From contig NZ_FRCP01000005.1 in assembly GCF_900142955.1 (NCBI RefSeq), positions 310,001 to 374,000 on the forward strand: 64,000 nucleotides of DNA, written 5' to 3'. Source of the stretch: Anaerosporobacter mobilis DSM 15930 (GTDB lineage Bacteria; Bacillota; Clostridia; Lachnospirales; Lachnospiraceae). Under the pieces are notes generated by a model. It made no database searches and had not been told where the DNA came from. It saw only the letters and a list, made by a program, of their open reading frames with translations. Below are positions 54,571-64,000 of this stretch, in pieces; position 1 is the first letter of the stretch, and each line of letters opens with the position of its first letter. A program made the translations under genes and the position numbers.

Positions 54571-54630
54571 ATTATGTTATCACCTCCTGATTCATTCATA
54601 GTCATCTAATCCAACTACATACAAACTTAA

Positions 54631-55998
54631 TTACTTCTTAACTAATCTCGCTAAGAAAAAGCCGTCCGTATTGTAGATACCCGGTATAAAATTAATATAC
54701 CCTTTGTCAATGGTACTTTCTTTACCTTCTCGCTTAACGAATCTCTCAGGTAAATATGCTCTCAATGATTCTAACTCAAAGTCATACCTGTCTACAAACC
54801 ACTCAACATTACTAAGATTTTCTTCCCTATTTACTGTACAAGTACTATATACTAAAGTTCCACCCTTTTTCACATAATGCTGTACAACATGTAAAATATT
54901 CCTTTGTAACTGAGCAAGATCCTTTTGTTTTTCAGGTGTAACATTGTATTTGATATCGTTTTTCTTGCCAATTACCCCAAGTCCAGAACAAGGTAAATCA
55001 GCTATTACGACATCTGCTTTATCAATTAATGTATCATCTAATTCTAATGCATCTTGTACTCTTGGTTCTACATTCGTATATCCCAAACGTTCCACATTTT
55101 GCTTAATTAAATCTACTTTATACTCTGTTAAATCACATGCAATAACGCTTCCCGTTCCTTCTAATAGTTGAGCCACATGCAAGCTCTTTCCCCCTGGTGC
55201 TGCACACACATCTATAATAAGGTCGTCCTTTTTGATTCCAGCTGCATGTGCCACCATCATAGAACTTTCATCTTGAACTTGGAATAAACCATTCGTAAAA
55301 CCATATAACCTTTGAACCGAATCATATTCAGAGATACGTAAGGCTTCTTCCACATAAGCTCCATCACCAACAAGTACTCCTTGACTCATTAGACCTTTTC
55401 TTAATTCATCTGTTGTAGTTTTATTCGTATTGCAACGAATTGTTGTCTCTCGTTCTGTTAATGAACATTGCAACATCTTCTCTATCGTTTCAAACGAAAA
55501 CTCTTCTAACCAATTACGAATAATCCATTCCGGCATTGAGTAAACAACACTGAGATAAGAAATCGGCTGTGCAATTTTACTAGGATAGGCGATATTTTCA
55601 ACCTCTCTACTAATTGTTCTAAGAACACCATTCACAAAACCCTTGAGGTTATGAAATCCTTTTTTCATTGCCAGTTTAACCGACTCATTACATGCTGCAC
55701 TCACAGGTACTTGGTCCATATATTTGATTTGGTATACACCTAAACGTAAAATATTACGAATTACTGGTTTTAACTTATTAACCTTCACATTCGAGTACTG
55801 ATTAATAATATAATCCATCTCAATCATTCGCTCTATTGTACCTTCGGTTAATCTCGATAGAAACGCTCTATCTTGCTTCGCTAGATATTGATATTTTGAT
55901 AAAGTCTGGTTAAGCACTTTATTACTAAATTCACCATTCTGAGTAACTTCCATCAGGATCGCGAGTGCTAGTTCTCTCAGATTCATTTCTTTAGTCAC
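54631..55998 (-). CDS. rsmB: 16S rRNA (cytosine967-C5)-methyltransferase RsmB
   Basis: RsmB methylates C5 of C967 in 16S rRNA. The product has an N-terminal NusB-like RNA-binding domain (ALAILMEVTQNGEFSNKVLNQTL; VYQIKYMDQVPVSAACNESVKLA) and a methyltransferase domain with SAM loop DVCAAPGGKSLHVAQL, ADLPCSGLGVI and the catalytic cysteine in YSTCTVNREEN. The start is uncertain: GGAGG is 10 bases before the GTG at 55998 (455 aa), chosen here; an ATG at 55986 is the alternative. The GTG overlaps the preceding stop by 8 bases. Confidence 0.95.
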   Translation of the reverse strand: MTKEMNLRELALAILMEVTQNGEFSNKVLNQTLSKYQYLAKQDRAFLSRLTEGTIERMIEMDYIINQYSNVKVNKLKPVIRNILRLGVYQIKYMDQVPVSAACNESVKLAMKKGFHNLKGFVNGVLRTISREVENIAYPSKIAQPISYLSVVYSMPEWIIRNWLEEFSFETIEKMLQCSLTERETTIRCNTNKTTTDELRKGLMSQGVLVGDGAYVEEALRISEYDSVQRLYGFTNGLFQVQDESSMMVAHAAGIKKDDLIIDVCAAPGGKSLHVAQLLEGTGSVIACDLTEYKVDLIKQNVERLGYTNVEPRVQDALELDDTLIDKADVVIADLPCSGLGVIGKKNDIKYNVTPEKQKDLAQLQRNILHVVQHYVKKGGTLVYSTCTVNREENLSNVEWFVDRYDFELESLRAYLPERFVKREGKESTIDKGYINFIPGIYNTDGFFLARLVKK

Positions 55999-56704
55999 GA
56001 TTTCTGTTTCCTCCAAATAATATAATTAAACGAAGTAATTGTAAAATCGATGCCGCTGCTGCCGCAACATAAGTAAGCGCTGCAGCACCAAGTACTTGCT
56101 TCGTTTGTGAAACTTCTCTATCTGATAATATTCCAGTGCTAGCAAGAATCTTAACTGCACGATTAGAAGCATTGAATTCCACAGGCAGTGTTACTATCTG
56201 AAATAAAACTGCTGCACAGAATAGAACAATTCCTAATGTAATTAATGTCTGGGACCAACTAAACAATACCCCAATTAAAATAAGGGGCCAAGATAACGTT
56301 GCACCAAAGTTTGCAACCGGAACAAGTGCTGTACGAATCTTAAGTGGTGCGTACTCTTTGTTATGTTGAATCGCATGTCCACATTCATGCGCTGCTACAC
56401 CAATGGCAGACACTGAAGTATTACCAAACACACTATCAGACAAACGAAGTACTTTATTCTTAGGATCATAATGGTCCGTTAAATGTCCACTAATCCTTTG
56501 AACAGATACATCAAAGATACCAGCATTGCGAAGAATTCTCTCTGCTGCCTGTGCACCCGTAAGACCTGACATACTTCGTACATTAGAATATTTAGCAAAT
56601 GTTGATTTAACCTTAGCAGATGCTAGCAAACTGATTATTACACCTATAATTACCAAAATATAAGTCGGATCAAAATAATATCTATAACCATAAAATAATG
56701 CCAT
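55991..56704 (-). CDS. YugP-type membrane zinc metallopeptidase
   Basis: The 237-aa product has an N-terminal membrane segment, the zinc motif HECGH (106-110) within AAHECGHAIQH, and three further hydrophobic segments (about 128-150, 150-172, 208-230). This matches the YugP family of putative neutral zinc metallopeptidases. The substrate is unknown. It is placed between fmt and rsmB, as in many clostridia. The start follows GAAAGGAG. Confidence 0.88.
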   Translation of the reverse strand: MALFYGYRYYFDPTYILVIIGVIISLLASAKVKSTFAKYSNVRSMSGLTGAQAAERILRNAGIFDVSVQRISGHLTDHYDPKNKVLRLSDSVFGNTSVSAIGVAAHECGHAIQHNKEYAPLKIRTALVPVANFGATLSWPLILIGVLFSWSQTLITLGIVLFCAAVLFQIVTLPVEFNASNRAVKILASTGILSDREVSQTKQVLGAAALTYVAAAAASILQLLRLIILFGGNRNRD

Positions 56705-56745
56705 AATAAAAGCTCCTTTCTATTATCTTAAGAGACTAACTCTTT

Positions 56746-57675
56746 CTAACCGAGTTTCTCGCCTTTTTCAACTGTAACACCACGTAAGAAAGAAGCGACA
56801 TCCATACGTTTCTTTCCTTCTAGTTGAATTTCCTTAAGAGCTAACGCTCCATCTGCTGTTTTCACGCAGATAGAATCTTTTGTTACGTCAACGATTTCAC
56901 CTAAATCTCCATCATACTGCTTCTCTATAACATCGGCCTTCCATACTTTTAAGGTCTTACCATTTAAGGCAGTATATGCGCTTGGCCATGGATTTAATCC
57001 TCGAATCAAGCGTTCTAACTCAACAGCTGATTTGCTAAAGTCAATCTTTCCTAATTCCTTCGTAAGTCTAACCGCATAATTTGACTTTGAATCATCTTGC
57101 TTCTCACGTGTTACCGTTCCTTTTTCAAACATTTCTAATGTTTCTACCAATAACTCTGCTCCAGCGACAGCAAGTTTGTCATGAAGACTACCATAAGTTT
57201 CTTCTTTATCAATTGGCACTTCAACTTTACTAATCATATCCCCTGTATCAATTCCAGCATCCATCTGCATGATTGTAATACCTGAAACAGCCTCACCATC
57301 AATAACAGCCCATTGAATTGGTGCTGCACCACGATATTTGGGTAGTAATGAACCATGAACACACACACAGCCAAAGGTTGGCATATCTAATAATGTTTGA
57401 GGCAAGATTTGACCGAAGGCAGCAACAACTCCGATATCTGGCTTTAATTGTCGTAATTCCTCAATGACACTTTCTTCTCTTACTTTAACTGGTTGATACA
57501 CTGGAATATTGTGCTCTAAAGCCTTTTCCTTCACAGGTGTATACAAAACAGCTTTTCCTCTACCTTTTGGTTTATCTGGTTGTGTAACTACTCCAACAAC
57601 TTCATGTCCCGCTTTGATAATACTATCCAACGTAGATACTGCGAAATCAGGAGTTCCCATAAAAAGAACTTTCAT
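56746..57675 (-). CDS. fmt: Methionyl-tRNA formyltransferase
   Basis: Fmt formylates initiator Met-tRNA using 10-formyl-tetrahydrofolate. The 309-aa product has the formyltransferase motif HGSLLPKYRGAAPIQWAVIDGE, the N-terminal MKVLFMGTPDFAVSTLDSII, and the C-terminal tRNA-binding domain (IRGLNPWPSAYTAL). It is 11 bases after def, whose product removes the same formyl group later. GTAGGAGGG precedes the ATG. Confidence 0.97.
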   Translation of the reverse strand: MKVLFMGTPDFAVSTLDSIIKAGHEVVGVVTQPDKPKGRGKAVLYTPVKEKALEHNIPVYQPVKVREESVIEELRQLKPDIGVVAAFGQILPQTLLDMPTFGCVCVHGSLLPKYRGAAPIQWAVIDGEAVSGITIMQMDAGIDTGDMISKVEVPIDKEETYGSLHDKLAVAGAELLVETLEMFEKGTVTREKQDDSKSNYAVRLTKELGKIDFSKSAVELERLIRGLNPWPSAYTALNGKTLKVWKADVIEKQYDGDLGEIVDVTKDSICVKTADGALALKEIQLEGKKRMDVASFLRGVTVEKGEKLG

Positions 57676-57686
57676 TCTAATCCCTC

Positions 57687-58169
57687 CTACTCTTCTTCTA
57701 AATCACTGGTATTGTAGAGTTTTCCTTCTACTTTCTCAACATATAAGTGACCATCTAGATGATCAATTTCATGGCAGAACGCTCTTGCTAGTAAACCTTC
57801 TCCTTCAAGAATTCTCTCTTCCATATTACGATCCAAAGCCTTAACCTTAACGTAATTAGGTCTCGTAACAACTCCAACTTTACCTGGAACACTAAGACAG
57901 CCTTCATCACCTGTTTGCTCTCCACTAACTTCTATGATTTCTGGGTTAATTAAAACGATAGGCTCGTTTGCCTCAGGAGATACATCAATAACTACTAATC
58001 TCTTCAAGATTCCAACTTGAGGAGCCGCAAGGCCTACACCCTGTGCCTCATACATCGTATCTAACATATCATCAATTAATTCCTGCGTGCGATCGTTCAT
58101 CTCAGTAATTGTTTTTGCAGTCTTATTAAGTACCGCATCACCCATAGTTCTTATATTTCTTATTGCCAT
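57687..58169 (-). CDS. def: Peptide deformylase
   Basis: Def removes the N-formyl group from nascent proteins. The 160-aa product has all three metal-site motifs: GVGLAAPQVG (45-54), EGCLSVPG with Cys91, and CHEIDHLDGH with H133, E134 and H137. It is first in a long run (def-fmt-yugP-rsmB-rlmN-stp-prkC-rsgA-rpe-thiN) with short gaps, probably one operon. A GGGAAAGGAAG site precedes the ATG. Confidence 0.97.
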   Translation of the reverse strand: MAIRNIRTMGDAVLNKTAKTITEMNDRTQELIDDMLDTMYEAQGVGLAAPQVGILKRLVVIDVSPEANEPIVLINPEIIEVSGEQTGDEGCLSVPGKVGVVTRPNYVKVKALDRNMEERILEGEGLLARAFCHEIDHLDGHLYVEKVEGKLYNTSDLEEE

Positions 58170-58423
58170 ATTAATCTTCCTTTCCCTATTTAAATTATTA
58201 TAATAAACCAGTTTTGATTATATAATCAATATTTCTGGATAATTTACTTGATAACTAATGAAATAAATACTTTTCTCACATTTTATATTTAGCTAGCTTT
58301 CTAGTCTGACATTATTATTGATTCCACTACCATTGAACCGCTCTGTGCACAACAAGACTCTCAATCACACCTCAAATTATTCAAACACAATCTTACTTAC
58401 TCAAACCTTGTTGAAACTTAACG

Positions 58424-58699
58424 AAACTCGTTTCAAAGCCTAACCCATACTTCTATCCTTAAACACAATTCTAAGAAATGATAGCGAAGAAACTATAGTA
58501 CTTCTTAGAGTACGCCGAGATACCTAGGAAGGTGAGGCATGGACGCCGAGCCAGCCCGAACACGACAGGATGTCGTGTTGAGGGTGTTTCCGTACGCATC
58601 TAACAACAAAACGCGCACTCTTAGAAGTACTTAGTTTCGTAGCGTATTTCGTGAATCGTGTTTAAGGCTAGAAGTATGTTAAACACCCTACCCGAGTTT
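58424..58699. repeat. Large imperfect palindromic element between priA and def
   Basis: A left arm (58446-58515) and right arm (58611-58678) are inverted copies: both start CATACTTCTA, share CCTTAAACAC, ATTC, GAAAT, ACTA, AGTACTTCT and AGAGT-CGC, with small gaps. Outside them AAACTCG (58424) and CGAGTTT (58693) extend the symmetry. The centre is GC-richer, with AACACGACA/TGTCGTGTT (58559-58579) and two copies of ACGCCGAG. No coding frame. It could be a MITE-like element or a structured RNA. The flank 58170-58423 is AT-rich and shows nothing further I can support. Confidence 0.7.
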
Positions 58700-58715
58700 T
58701 GTAACCCTCAACAAA

Positions 58716-60998
58716 TCAATAGCTATTCATTGGATTGAAGTCAAATTGAACATTACAACCTTTGAAGATAGTTGAGTAATCAATGAAACCTTCCATAAAA
58801 TTCTTTAGGTTCTTTAAATATATATAATCCATGTGCTTCATATATAGTACATATCGGTATATATCATTCACTTTCGCAACATTTGCTTTCACTGGTCCAA
58901 TGATCTCAAGGTCCTCTGTTTCAACAATGTCTTCCGCTGTATCCATCTGGGATTTCAATTGTATCTTATAATCAAGAACTGCAGCTTTGAATAAATCAGC
59001 TGCCTTAGCAACCGCTTCATCATTCTTAGACGTCAGAAATGCTACAAGGATATTGGATACAGGTGGATACTTCATCATTGTTCGAAAGGCTATTTCTCGA
59101 TTATAAAACGCTTCATAATCGTTATTAGCTGCGGTTGTTACACTATAATGCTCTGGATTGTACGTTTGAATAACTACTTCTCCATTGTCCTTACTTCTAC
59201 CTGCACGACCTGCCGCCTGTGTTAATAACTGAAATGTTTTTTCAGCTGCACGGTAGTCATTGGCATACAGCGATAAATCAGCTGCTAGTATACCCACCAA
59301 AGAAACATTTCCAAAATCATGTCCCTTAACAATCATCTGTGTTCCCACTAAGATATCAGCCTCTCGATTCGCAAAGGCTGATAGAATCTTCTCATGTCCT
59401 TCTTTGCCTGTCGTTGTATCCATATCCATACGAAGCACCCTAGCAGTAGGGAATTCCTTCTTAACCATCTCTTCTACCTTCTGCGTTCCGGTACCAAACG
59501 TAGCTATATATGGAGAGCCACAACTTGGACACTTACTTGGCATCTCTTCTTCATAACCACAATAGTGGCAAACAAGCTTATTCTTGTCCCTACCATAATG
59601 GTAGGTTAGGGAAACATCACAATGGGGGCATTTCATTACATGACCACAGCTTCTACAAGATACAAAACCTGCAAATCCTCTTCGATTAAGGAACAGCATA
59701 ATCTGTTCCTTATTATTCAAACGATCTGTAATAAGTTCTTTCAACTTCTCACTAAAAATCGATTTATTCTTCTTCTTTAATTCTTCCCTTAAATCCACTA
59801 CATAGACACAAGGTAACTTCGCCCCACTAATTCTTTCATTTAATTCATACAACTTGTATTCTCCATCTTTCGCACGCTTATATGCTTCTAAGGATGGCGT
59901 CGCAGAACCAAGTACTACACTTGCACCAAGTAGGGAAGCTCTGTAAATCGCTACTTCTCTTGCATGGTACTTCGGAGGCATCTCACTCTTGTAGCTACCT
60001 TCGTGTTCCTCATCTATAATAATTAATCCAAGTTTCTCAAACGGCGTGAATAATGCTGACCTTGGACCAATCATAATATCGATATCCCCTTGTTTTGCAC
60101 GCATATATTGATCGAATCGTTCACCCTTTGACAATCTTGAGTTCATAATGGATATTCGATCCCCAAATCTTTTATAGAACCGCATTACCGTTTGATAAGT
60201 TAGAGCAATTTCTGGTATTAGTAATATAACCTGTTTACCTTGTTCAAGTACATGTTCAATCATCTCCATGTACACTTCTGTCTTTCCACTACCAGTTATA
60301 CCATGAAGTAGATATGTTTTTCTAATCCCTTCATCGTATTCGTTACAAAAGTCATCTGCAATAGCCTGTTGCTTATGTGTCAATACCATTGCCTGTTCTA
60401 CCTGTTGCTGATTTTTAATTGGGTTACGATAAACCTTAGTTGCTTCAACTTCAATAATATTATGTTCTACAAATGTCTGTATTGTCGGTCTAGTAATCCC
60501 ATACTTATTAATTGCCGTATCATAATCTACTACATTTCGTTCTAATAATAATTCTAGAAGACGAATTCTAGCTTTATAATTTTTTCGCTGTAATTCTATT
60601 AACTTAGCATTCGCTTCGTCCAGTCCTAATAGCAAACGAATTGTCCGTTTTTCCACCATCTTAACCGTTTGCTTTACTGGAAGAACAATTTTAAGTGCAT
60701 CATTCAAAGTAGCACCATAATTATCGCGTATCCAAGATGCAAGCCTAATCAAATGAGATTCCATCACAAGGGCATTATCAACAACCTCGTCAATCTCTTT
60801 AATATACGACACATCTATACTTGGTGTTTGCGATAAAGAAATGATATATCCCTTGATAATACGATTTGCCTTACCAAATGGAAATCTAACAAGAGAACCA
60901 ACAACCGCTTTTTCTTCAAGATGCTTTGGTACTGCATACTGATAGGTTTTGTCTAAGTTCTCATGCGAGATATCCACTATGATGTCTGCATATATCAT
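58716..60998 (-). CDS. priA: PriA, primosomal replication-restart helicase
   Basis: PriA reloads the replisome at stalled forks. From the ATG at 60998 (MIYADIIVDISHENLDKTYQ) it has 760 aa: N-terminal DNA-binding domain, Walker A GITGSGKTEVY, DEEH box LIIIDEEHEGSYK, the Cys-rich zinc insert (CRSCGHVMKCPHC; CHYCGYEEEMPSKCPSC) and helicase motif TQAAGRAGRS. The frame is open to a GTG at 61010, but GGTGG lies eight bases from the ATG and overlaps that GTG. It follows murF after 57 bases. Confidence 0.97.
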   Translation of the reverse strand: MIYADIIVDISHENLDKTYQYAVPKHLEEKAVVGSLVRFPFGKANRIIKGYIISLSQTPSIDVSYIKEIDEVVDNALVMESHLIRLASWIRDNYGATLNDALKIVLPVKQTVKMVEKRTIRLLLGLDEANAKLIELQRKNYKARIRLLELLLERNVVDYDTAINKYGITRPTIQTFVEHNIIEVEATKVYRNPIKNQQQVEQAMVLTHKQQAIADDFCNEYDEGIRKTYLLHGITGSGKTEVYMEMIEHVLEQGKQVILLIPEIALTYQTVMRFYKRFGDRISIMNSRLSKGERFDQYMRAKQGDIDIMIGPRSALFTPFEKLGLIIIDEEHEGSYKSEMPPKYHAREVAIYRASLLGASVVLGSATPSLEAYKRAKDGEYKLYELNERISGAKLPCVYVVDLREELKKKNKSIFSEKLKELITDRLNNKEQIMLFLNRRGFAGFVSCRSCGHVMKCPHCDVSLTYHYGRDKNKLVCHYCGYEEEMPSKCPSCGSPYIATFGTGTQKVEEMVKKEFPTARVLRMDMDTTTGKEGHEKILSAFANREADILVGTQMIVKGHDFGNVSLVGILAADLSLYANDYRAAEKTFQLLTQAAGRAGRSKDNGEVVIQTYNPEHYSVTTAANNDYEAFYNREIAFRTMMKYPPVSNILVAFLTSKNDEAVAKAADLFKAAVLDYKIQLKSQMDTAEDIVETEDLEIIGPVKANVAKVNDIYRYVLYMKHMDYIYLKNLKNFMEGFIDYSTIFKGCNVQFDFNPMNSY

Positions 60999-61055
60999 TT
61001 CTCCCACCACCTTTATCGACTTTGTAATTGAACAGTTCCCTATTCATCAAACTTT

Positions 61056-62531
61056 CTATTGTTTTAACGCAGTAACGATCTCGTCTGTATGCATGCCTCT
61101 CGATCCCTTAACTAAGATTGCATCCTTTGATTTTAGTTTTTCTTTTAGATAAACTATCGCCTCTTGATTACTATCAAAAGAATGTGTAATAATATTTACT
61201 TTCGCACCTTCTACTGCTTTCACAATAGCCTTAGCTTCATTACCTATAGTTACTACTTCATCTATATTCTTATTGGCAATATATTCACCAACGCCATAAT
61301 GACAAGAATATGAATATTCTCCTAATTCTAAAACATCTGCTAACACAGCAAATCTTCGAGAAACATTTTCTAGTTCAAGTAAAACATTAATCCCACCGCG
61401 CATGGAATCTGGACTGGCATTATAAGTATCATCAATTATTGTTATACCGTTCGTTTTCACAATCTCACCACGCATTGCTAATGGTAGATATTCTTTTAGT
61501 CCATGTTTTGCTACCGATGTTTCAATTCCTAACTTATTCGCAATTGCTATAGCAACTAGTGCGTTATAGATGTTATGTTCTCCAAGTACCTGTAATTCTA
61601 TTTGATTCTCCTCATATTTTACTTCTTCTACAGTTTTTTGTAGATAAAACTTCGTATGACCAGAACTTACTGTAGCATCTGTAGCGTAATACATACAGTC
61701 TTTTTGACAACCAAATGTGACAACATCAGCACGACATAAACTTTCAACTGTAGCATCACTTACGTCAATTATATCATATTTCTGTGTTTTTTCTTTGTCA
61801 GATAACTTAAGAAATTGTGAAAAAGGTAAAATATGCATTAACATATCATCAGTTCCATTCACAAAAAGACAACTACCTTCGCCAAATTCATTTACAATAT
61901 TCAATTTTTCTTTACGAATATTCTCTCTCGAACCAAGTTGGCCAATATGAGAAACGCCAATATTAGTAATAACTGCATGTGTAGGCTTAGCAACACGTGC
62001 TAACTTACACATCTCTCCCGCTTCACTAATCCCCATCTCAATCACCGCAACTTCATGGGTATGATCAATACGGAAGATTGTAAGTGGTAACCCAACTTGA
62101 CTGTTCATATTACCAGCAGTCTTAAGAACGTTGTATTTGGTTTCAAGTGCAGCGGATATCATCTCCTTCGTGGTTGTTTTACCAACACTACCTGTAATTC
62201 CAATTACCGGAATATCAAATTTGTCACGGTAATAAGCTGCTAAGTCCTGCAATGCTTCCTTCGTATCCTCTACTTGAATAACCGCTTGGTTTTCTTTTAT
62301 CCCATATAAATCAATTTTCTTACTTGTAATAACTGCTGTTCCACCAGCTTCTAATACAGACGGAATAAATGTATGGGCATCCACACGTTCACCAACAATT
62401 GGAACGAATAAGGTACCTTCTTCCACTTCTTTTGAATTTGTGCTTACTGCATGAATCTGTAACTTGTCATTACCACAAAGTAACTCTCCCTTCGTGGCCT
62501 TAACGATTTCTCCTATATTCAGTAATTCCAT
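61056..62531 (-). CDS. murF: UDP-MurNAc-tripeptide:D-alanyl-D-alanine ligase
   Basis: MurF adds D-Ala-D-Ala to complete the peptidoglycan pentapeptide precursor. The 491-aa product has the N-terminal substrate domain (GEIVKATKGELLCG), ATP loop VIGITGSVGKTTTKEMI, ITNIGVSHIGQLGSRENI, and IIDDTYNASPDSMRGGINVL. It is downstream of murE and upstream of priA, outside the dcw cluster. Confidence 0.96.
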   Translation of the reverse strand: MELLNIGEIVKATKGELLCGNDKLQIHAVSTNSKEVEEGTLFVPIVGERVDAHTFIPSVLEAGGTAVITSKKIDLYGIKENQAVIQVEDTKEALQDLAAYYRDKFDIPVIGITGSVGKTTTKEMISAALETKYNVLKTAGNMNSQVGLPLTIFRIDHTHEVAVIEMGISEAGEMCKLARVAKPTHAVITNIGVSHIGQLGSRENIRKEKLNIVNEFGEGSCLFVNGTDDMLMHILPFSQFLKLSDKEKTQKYDIIDVSDATVESLCRADVVTFGCQKDCMYYATDATVSSGHTKFYLQKTVEEVKYEENQIELQVLGEHNIYNALVAIAIANKLGIETSVAKHGLKEYLPLAMRGEIVKTNGITIIDDTYNASPDSMRGGINVLLELENVSRRFAVLADVLELGEYSYSCHYGVGEYIANKNIDEVVTIGNEAKAIVKAVEGAKVNIITHSFDSNQEAIVYLKEKLKSKDAILVKGSRGMHTDEIVTALKQ

Positions 62532-62640
62532 ACGTTATAATTCCTTTCATATCTTTATTAATTAAGCAATCAAAAGCTATTTATAATAGCGGTAAAATGT
62601 GTTTTATGCCTTGTGTTACAATTTCACGAATCTGACTATA

Positions 62641-64000
62641 TTAATAACGATTTCCCGCAAGAATATTCGCTATAATCACTCTCTCATCCATCGGATATTT
62701 GACACCTTTGATTTCTTGATAATCTTCATGACCTTTTCCCGCAAGTATAACAAAGTCCCCTTCTGTTGCATTGTCCATACAAAATTGAATTGCTTGCCGG
62801 CGATCTGCTATCATAATGCAACTACCTTTTCCTTTTTCGATTCCAATCTTGATATCCCCTATAATATCCATAGGTTCTTCATATCTTGGATTATCCGAAG
62901 TGATAACTGTCAGATCTGCCATCTTTGCAGATATCTCACCCATTTCATATCTTCTTAATTTTGAACGATTACCTCCACATCCAAACAAACATACAATACG
63001 TTTCGGTTCATACTCACGAAGCGTAGTTAATAGACTCTTTAAACTTAAAGCATTATGGGCATAATCAATCATAAGAAGATACGACCCCGGCACTTTAACT
63101 ATCTCCATACGACCTTTTACGCTTACATGATTAAGTGCTTCTACAAGTATATTCATAGGTACCGGGAGATGTCTACATAACGCAATAGTGGTTAACGCAT
63201 TATATACATTGAATACACCCGGTATTGGTAGGCAGGCATCAAGATTTACCTTTCCATTCACACGGAATTTTACGCCTAGCATATTTTCATCTTGATATCT
63301 TCTAATATCTGTTGCGTACGAATCCGCTTCCTTTGTCAGACCGTAGGACTCTACTTCACAGGTATGCCCTTCAAGCACTTGCATAACGTACGGATCATCG
63401 CTATTGACAATACCACATCTACATTGTTTGAACAATTTCCCCTTACATCTTATGTATTCTTCCATATCTGCATGTTCTTTCGGACCAATATGGTCTTCTT
63501 CTAGATTGGTAAAGATACCATAATCAAAGAGTATTGTGGCTGTACGCTCTAATTTAAGCCCTTGGGAAGAAACTTCCATTACAGCATACTCGCAGCCATC
63601 ATCTACCATTTGACGGAGATATTTCTGTAATGTATAGGCTTCTGGAGTTGTATTATCCGAAGGTATTCTATCATCACCAATAATCGCTTCAATCGTTCCA
63701 ATTAAGCCAGTTTTTAATCCAGCATATTGAAGAATAGATCGAATCATATAGGTGATTGTCGTCTTTCCCTTCGTACCTGTAACACCAATTGTTGTTAATT
63801 TCCTCGCTGGATATCCAAAATACGCAGCAGACATAGCTGCATATGCGTACTTCGTATCCGTAACACGAATAATGGTAACATTAAACTGCTCCATACCCGT
63901 TATTTCTTCTTCTACAACTATAGCTGCTGCACCTTTTTTGATAACTTCTTCCACAAATATGTGTCCATCGACGGTAGCTCCGTTTATACAAACGAAGGCG
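62641..64000 (-). CDS. murE: UDP-MurNAc-L-Ala-D-Glu ligase for meso-diaminopimelate (MurE, 5' end cut)
   Basis: MurE adds the third amino acid of the stem peptide. The frame continues to the right edge: upstream of the GTG at 63954 it reads AFVCINGATVDGHIFVEEVI, which is MurE homology, so that GTG is not the start and the true start lies outside. Visible motifs are TIGVTGTKGKTTITYMI, NLEEDHIGPKEHADMEEYI and TSDNPRYEEPMDII. DNPR is the signature of meso-diaminopimelate-adding enzymes, as opposed to lysine-adding ones, so the cell wall is probably DAP-type. About 452 residues are in the window. Confidence 0.96.
   Translation of the reverse strand, partial: AFVCINGATVDGHIFVEEVIKKGAAAIVVEEEITGMEQFNVTIIRVTDTKYAYAAMSAAYFGYPARKLTTIGVTGTKGKTTITYMIRSILQYAGLKTGLIGTIEAIIGDDRIPSDNTTPEAYTLQKYLRQMVDDGCEYAVMEVSSQGLKLERTATILFDYGIFTNLEEDHIGPKEHADMEEYIRCKGKLFKQCRCGIVNSDDPYVMQVLEGHTCEVESYGLTKEADSYATDIRRYQDENMLGVKFRVNGKVNLDACLPIPGVFNVYNALTTIALCRHLPVPMNILVEALNHVSVKGRMEIVKVPGSYLLMIDYAHNALSLKSLLTTLREYEPKRIVCLFGCGGNRSKLRRYEMGEISAKMADLTVITSDNPRYEEPMDIIGDIKIGIEKGKGSCIMIADRRQAIQFCMDNATEGDFVILAGKGHEDYQEIKGVKYPMDERVIIANILAGNRY

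Overview
The window comes from a low-GC, endospore-forming, flagellated Firmicute. Pro-sigma-E, SpoIIGA, sigma-G, SpoVD and SpoVE mark a spore former, and a fla/che-type operon lies directly after codY. The gene content and protein style suggest class Clostridia, most likely Lachnospiraceae (Clostridium/Lachnoclostridium phytofermentans-like). That species-level guess is inference. Every gene I can support lies on the minus strand, so transcription runs from high to low coordinates across the whole 64 kb. The plus-strand open frames are antisense shadows. Both ends cut a gene: flhA at the left edge and murE at the right edge.

Read in the direction of transcription: (1) 64000-58716 carries murE, murF and priA, followed by a 546-bp gene-free stretch that holds a large imperfect palindrome. 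(2) 58169-48202 is a translation, modification and signalling cluster: def, fmt, a yugP-type metallopeptidase, rsmB, rlmN, PP2C phosphatase, PASTA kinase, rsgA, rpe, thiN. (3) 48079-45987 holds ychF and lgt, closed by a strong terminator. (4) 45661-31784 is the dcw cell-wall and division cluster: mraZ behind an array of MraZ boxes, then rsmH, ftsL, pbpB, spoVD, mraY, murD, spoVE/ftsW, murA, divIB/ftsQ, ftsZ and a terminator. murE and murF sit elsewhere (region 1), and murG and ftsA are absent from the cluster. (5) 31524-28677 is the sporulation block spoIIGA-sigE-sigG-ylmC. (6) 28511-22821 holds nrdR, comM, dprA and topA. (7) codY comes next, with a CodY box over its own -35 region. (8) 21208 to the left edge is a flagellar basal-body, hook, motor and export operon: flgB flgC fliE fliF fliG fliH fliI fliJ, a MotE-like gene, fliK flgD, a small flagellar-operon gene, flgE flbD motA motB fliL fliM fliY cheY fliO fliP fliQ fliR flhB flhA.

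The genes are core functions. The less expected material is between them: intergenic RNA hairpins whose only departures from perfect pairing are G-U pairs on the transcribed strand, a possible attenuator before ftsZ, a terminator interlocked with the nrdR promoter, alternative hairpins before the PASTA kinase gene, a short ORF leading into murD, and the palindromic element between priA and def. I see no mobile-element genes, CRISPR array, tRNA or rRNA.
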